Shown here in pieces: positions 13,356 to 14,805 of a stretch of DNA of 14,805 bases. A program made the translations under genes and the position numbers. A model generated the notes under the pieces. That model ran no database searches and was not told the DNA's origin. It saw nothing but the letters and a program-made list of their open reading frames with translations. The first letter of the stretch is position 1. Every line of letters starts with the position of its first letter. The stretch lies in the NCBI GenBank assembly GCA_910588285.1, contig CAJUQB010000113.1, positions 1 to 14,805 of the forward strand, given 5' to 3'. The stretch is from an uncultured Lachnospiraceae bacterium. GTDB lineage: Bacteria > Bacillota > Clostridia > Lachnospirales > Lachnospiraceae.

Positions 13356-14000
13356 ATGAAAAATAAATCAAATAAAATTATTGCTTTTATTTTAAGCATG
13401 GTAATGTTATTGTCAACAGTTCTTCCAAATTTATCAAGTGATGTGTTTGGAGTAAGGTTTTCAAATTCTACTACTGGATCTGTTGAGCCTGTTGTCGAGT
13501 ACTCCGATTCAGGACAAACTCTTCCAGAAAAGGAAGTCACTGGAACTGATATAGATAATTTCAAGTTTTCTCTTAAATACGGAACTATTGAAGATTCAAC
13601 AGAAAACGATACTCTGTTTGTAAAAGATCAGAGTAATAAGATAAATGCCACTTTAAGGGTAGAGTATACAGGCGATAAAGTATTCAACGCTGGTGATTTA
13701 TCTATGACTTTTAATTATCCAACAGGAATATATAGAAATTATCCAAATCATGATATGCTTTCTGATGTTGGTGCGGAATTAAAAGGATCTGGTTCTGGTC
13801 GTGGTGATTGGTATTACACAAGGAAAAATGGTGAACTTACCTTTATAAATAAACAAGCTACCACTGGCAGCTTCACATCAAGTATAGAGATAGTTTTAGA
13901 AATGCCTGATATTAGAAATGTAATTAATGGTTTTAATTCTACAATGAGTGCATCATTTAAGATTAATGGAATTGATACAGTTTTCTTAGAAAATGGTTGA
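13356..14000 (+). CDS. Secreted surface-type protein, probably truncated
   Basis: This 214-residue protein has a clear Sec signal peptide: a basic MKNKSNK start, the hydrophobic IIAFILSMVMLLSTVLP, and a likely cut near residues 28-32. The mature part is polar and beta-rich, Ser/Thr/Asn/Gly-rich, with segments such as INATLRVEYTGDKVFNAGDLSMTFNYPTGI and EIVLEMPDI. This is the style of collagen-binding or pilin-type adhesin domains. There is no LPxTG anchor, membrane tail or repeat region, and it ends abruptly at VFLENG, 10 bases before the 14-bp repeat at 14010. After that point base composition rises and ICE sequence begins. I infer that a larger surface protein was cut when an element inserted. 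AAAGGAG precedes the ATG by about 11-12 bases. Confidence 0.65.
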   Translation: MKNKSNKIIAFILSMVMLLSTVLPNLSSDVFGVRFSNSTTGSVEPVVEYSDSGQTLPEKEVTGTDIDNFKFSLKYGTIEDSTENDTLFVKDQSNKINATLRVEYTGDKVFNAGDLSMTFNYPTGIYRNYPNHDMLSDVGAELKGSGSGRGDWYYTRKNGELTFINKQATTGSFTSSIEIVLEMPDIRNVINGFNSTMSASFKINGIDTVFLENG

Positions 14001-14009
14001 TTATCTCAA

Positions 14010-14023
14010 AAAAGCCTTGATTT
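14010..14023. repeat. 14-bp direct repeat, right copy, candidate element junction
   Basis: AAAAGCCTTGATTT, identical to 8670-8683. It lies between the truncated secreted-protein gene and GC-richer ICE-type sequence, so it is a good candidate for the left junction of the element that continues beyond the window. Confidence 0.45.
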
Positions 14024-14051
14024 ACGGGCATACAAGCAGGATTTCAAGCTG

Positions 14052-14072
14052 AATTTACTACCAATTTACTAC
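14052..14072. repeat. Direct repeat AATTTACTAC, two copies
   Basis: AATTTACTAC at 14052-14061 and 14063-14072, 11 bp apart, about 30 bp inside the candidate junction. The spacing suits integrase arm-type sites. On the minus strand the same bases can also be read as a protein tail (KSSKLVVNSA and stop), as if from an integrase 3' end. Confidence 0.5.
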
Positions 14073-14151
14073 TTTTGAGGGAAAGAGCCTTGATATGCCG
14101 CCCGGAACCCTGCCAGCCCAGCCACCAGCACACAGCATTGAGAAAGAATAA

Positions 14152-14316
14152 ATGAAAACTGAATACGACGCATACGCGGCGTTTCTCTATCCCAACACGG
14201 GAGAACAGGAACGCCGCTTTTTTTATGCCCTCATGTTACGCAGTAGGGGCAAAAAGAGCCTTGCTATATGCGGCTTTGCGGGCGCACTTTTGCCGGGGAC
14301 AGGGATTTATACCTAA
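14152..14316 (+). CDS. Small ORF at the ICE front, possible leader peptide
   Basis: This is a 54-codon frame starting MKTEYDAYAAFLYPNTGEQE and continuing ERRFFYALMLRSRGKK before a short Gly/Ala-rich end. The composition is protein-like, but the ribosome binding site is weak (AGAAAGAA). A strong terminator hairpin lies inside it (14176-14224) and a second hairpin covers its end. It precedes the replication-initiator-like gene by 59 bases. It could be a real small protein or a leader peptide whose translation decides whether the internal terminator forms. It could also be accidental. Confidence 0.4.
   Translation: MKTEYDAYAAFLYPNTGEQERRFFYALMLRSRGKKSLAICGFAGALLPGTGIYT
14176..14224 (+). terminator. 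Terminator or attenuator ahead of the replication gene
   Basis: GCGGCGTT (14176-14183) pairs perfectly with AACGCCGC (14210-14217), followed by seven T. An inner CCC/GGG pairing may strengthen it. It faces the replication-initiator-like gene that begins 150 bases on, so it may limit entry of transcription into the element or act as an attenuator. Confidence 0.7.
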
Positions 14317-14327
14317 CCCCGGCAAAA
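14288..14327. repeat. Perfect 11-bp inverted repeat before the replication gene
   Basis: TTTTGCCGGGG (14288-14298) and CCCCGGCAAAA (14317-14327) with an 18-base loop. No T run follows, so it is not a standard plus-strand terminator. An operator, a replication-related site or an RNA hairpin controlling the next gene are all possible. Confidence 0.55.
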
Positions 14328-14375
14328 TGGCGTTCTATCGCGTAACAAATCCACAACCAAAGGAGTGATGAAGCT

Positions 14376-14805
14376 ATGGCAGTTTTCCGAGTGGAGCGCA
14401 ACAAGGGCTATACCGTTATGAGCAACCACCATTTACGCAACAAGGAACTGACCTTAAAGGCAAAGGGGCTTTTGTCGCAAATGCTTTCACTTCCCGAAGA
14501 TTGGGACTACACCCTTGCGGGGCTGTCACAGATCAACCGGGAAAGTATCGACGCTATCCGTACCGCCGTATGGGAGCTGGAAAAAGCCGGATATATCAAG
14601 CGGCGGCAGGGACGGGACGAGAAAGGCAAAATGACCGCCATTGAATACACCATTTATGAACAGCCCCAGCCGCCGGACGACACCCCGCCGGGATTGGATA
14701 ACCCGACATTGGAAAATCCAACACCGGGCAATCCGATATTGGAAAATCCGACACCGGGTAAACCGACGACGGAAAATCCAATGCAATTAAATAAAGATAT
14801 ACAAA
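14376..14805 (+). CDS. Replication-initiator-like wHTH protein of a Tn1549-type ICE, 3' incomplete
   Basis: The gene runs off the window after 143 codons. The protein starts MAVFRVERNKGYTVMSNHHL and continues LTLKAKGLLSQMLSLPEDW, LAGLSQINRESIDAIRTAVWELEKAGYIKRR and MTAIEYTIYE. This is the winged-helix N-terminal domain (residues 1-95) seen in replication-initiator-like proteins at the start of Tn1549-related conjugative elements. It binds DNA and is expected to serve replication or maintenance of the excised element. A Pro/Asn-rich linker with 10-residue repeats follows, ending QLNKDIQ at the edge. AAAGGAG is 10 bases before the ATG. The earlier ATG at 14368 is in another frame and closes quickly. 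The gene is GC-richer than the DNA left of 14010, marking a different origin. Confidence 0.8.
   Translation, partial: MAVFRVERNKGYTVMSNHHLRNKELTLKAKGLLSQMLSLPEDWDYTLAGLSQINRESIDAIRTAVWELEKAGYIKRRQGRDEKGKMTAIEYTIYEQPQPPDDTPPGLDNPTLENPTPGNPILENPTPGKPTTENPMQLNKDIQ
14700..14782 (+). repeat. 30-bp tandem coding repeat in the linker
   Basis: Units at 14700-14729 and 14730-14759, and a partial third from 14760, encode NPTLENPTPG, NPILENPTPG and KPTTENPM. The units differ by a few bases. The repeat keeps frame, so copy number could vary between elements without loss of the protein. Confidence 0.7.

Noticed and set aside
13352..13564. 70-codon minus frame
   Set aside because: It is antisense to the signal-peptide region of the secreted protein; no supporting signals.
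14234..14347. TGTTACGC and GCGTAACA as an inverted repeat flanking the ICE hairpins
   Set aside because: The 8-bp arms are about 100 bp apart; this can easily occur by chance and nothing else supports it.
14526..14786. 86-codon minus frame
   Set aside because: It is antisense to the replication-initiator-like gene, and its apparent repeats only mirror the 30-bp coding repeats.
1..14805. tRNA or rRNA genes
   Set aside because: No cloverleaf-like or ribosomal RNA sequence was recognised on either strand by eye.

Overview
The window looks like accessory chromosome from a gut Lachnospiraceae-type Firmicute (Clostridia). The evidence is AGGAGG-type ribosome binding sites, consensus sigma-A-like promoters, a DUF3990/DUF3791-type small-gene cassette, an SNF2 helicase of Firmicute type, and at the right edge the front of what looks like a Tn1549-like integrative conjugative element. 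Species cannot be named from the sequence. Base composition is patchy: the SNF2 gene and the right edge are GC-rich, while most of the rest is AT-rich. This fits a mosaic of resident and imported DNA.

Layout. 1-1118: the 3' part of an IS110-family insertion sequence (serine-type transposase C-terminal domain). 1102-2991 (-): a decaying two-gene lipid/membrane acyltransferase operon; the upstream gene (acyltransferase-3 membrane protein) carries a frameshift, and the downstream PlsC-like gene has lost the stretch between its NH and DR motifs. 3227-3466 (+): a small Xre regulator. 3612-4544 (+): a tight three-gene cassette with its own promoter, encoding a DUF3990 protein (ADP-ribosyltransferase-like) and two small companions. 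Facing it, 4559-5144 (-) holds a related cassette whose DUF3990 gene is only a short remnant while its companion gene is intact. 5158-8406 (-): a full-length SWIM/SNF2 helicase with promoter and upstream terminator.

8407-8864 is non-coding, with a terminator, tandem repeats, and an attachment-site-like core followed by short direct repeats. 8865-11540 (-): a large intracellular protein with a DUF4145-like N-terminus and BspA-type leucine-rich repeats, carrying an internal module duplication. 11648-11854 (-) and 12149-13078 (+): a divergent pair encoding an excisionase-like HTH protein and a degenerate serine-recombinase-like protein. They share a compact control region with two consensus promoters and paired repeats. 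13079-13355: two terminators, one with its own promoter (possible short RNA), then a structured leader. 13356-14000 (+): a secreted protein that stops early beside a second attachment-like core. 14001-14805: the ICE front, with terminator and hairpins, a small ORF and the start of a replication-initiator-like wHTH gene that runs off the window.

The most unusual points are the paired intact and broken DUF3990 cassettes, the DUF4145-LRR protein, the shared control region at 12028-12116, and the pair of 14-bp direct repeats (8670 and 14010), each followed by 10-bp direct repeats, which suggests stacked integrative elements.
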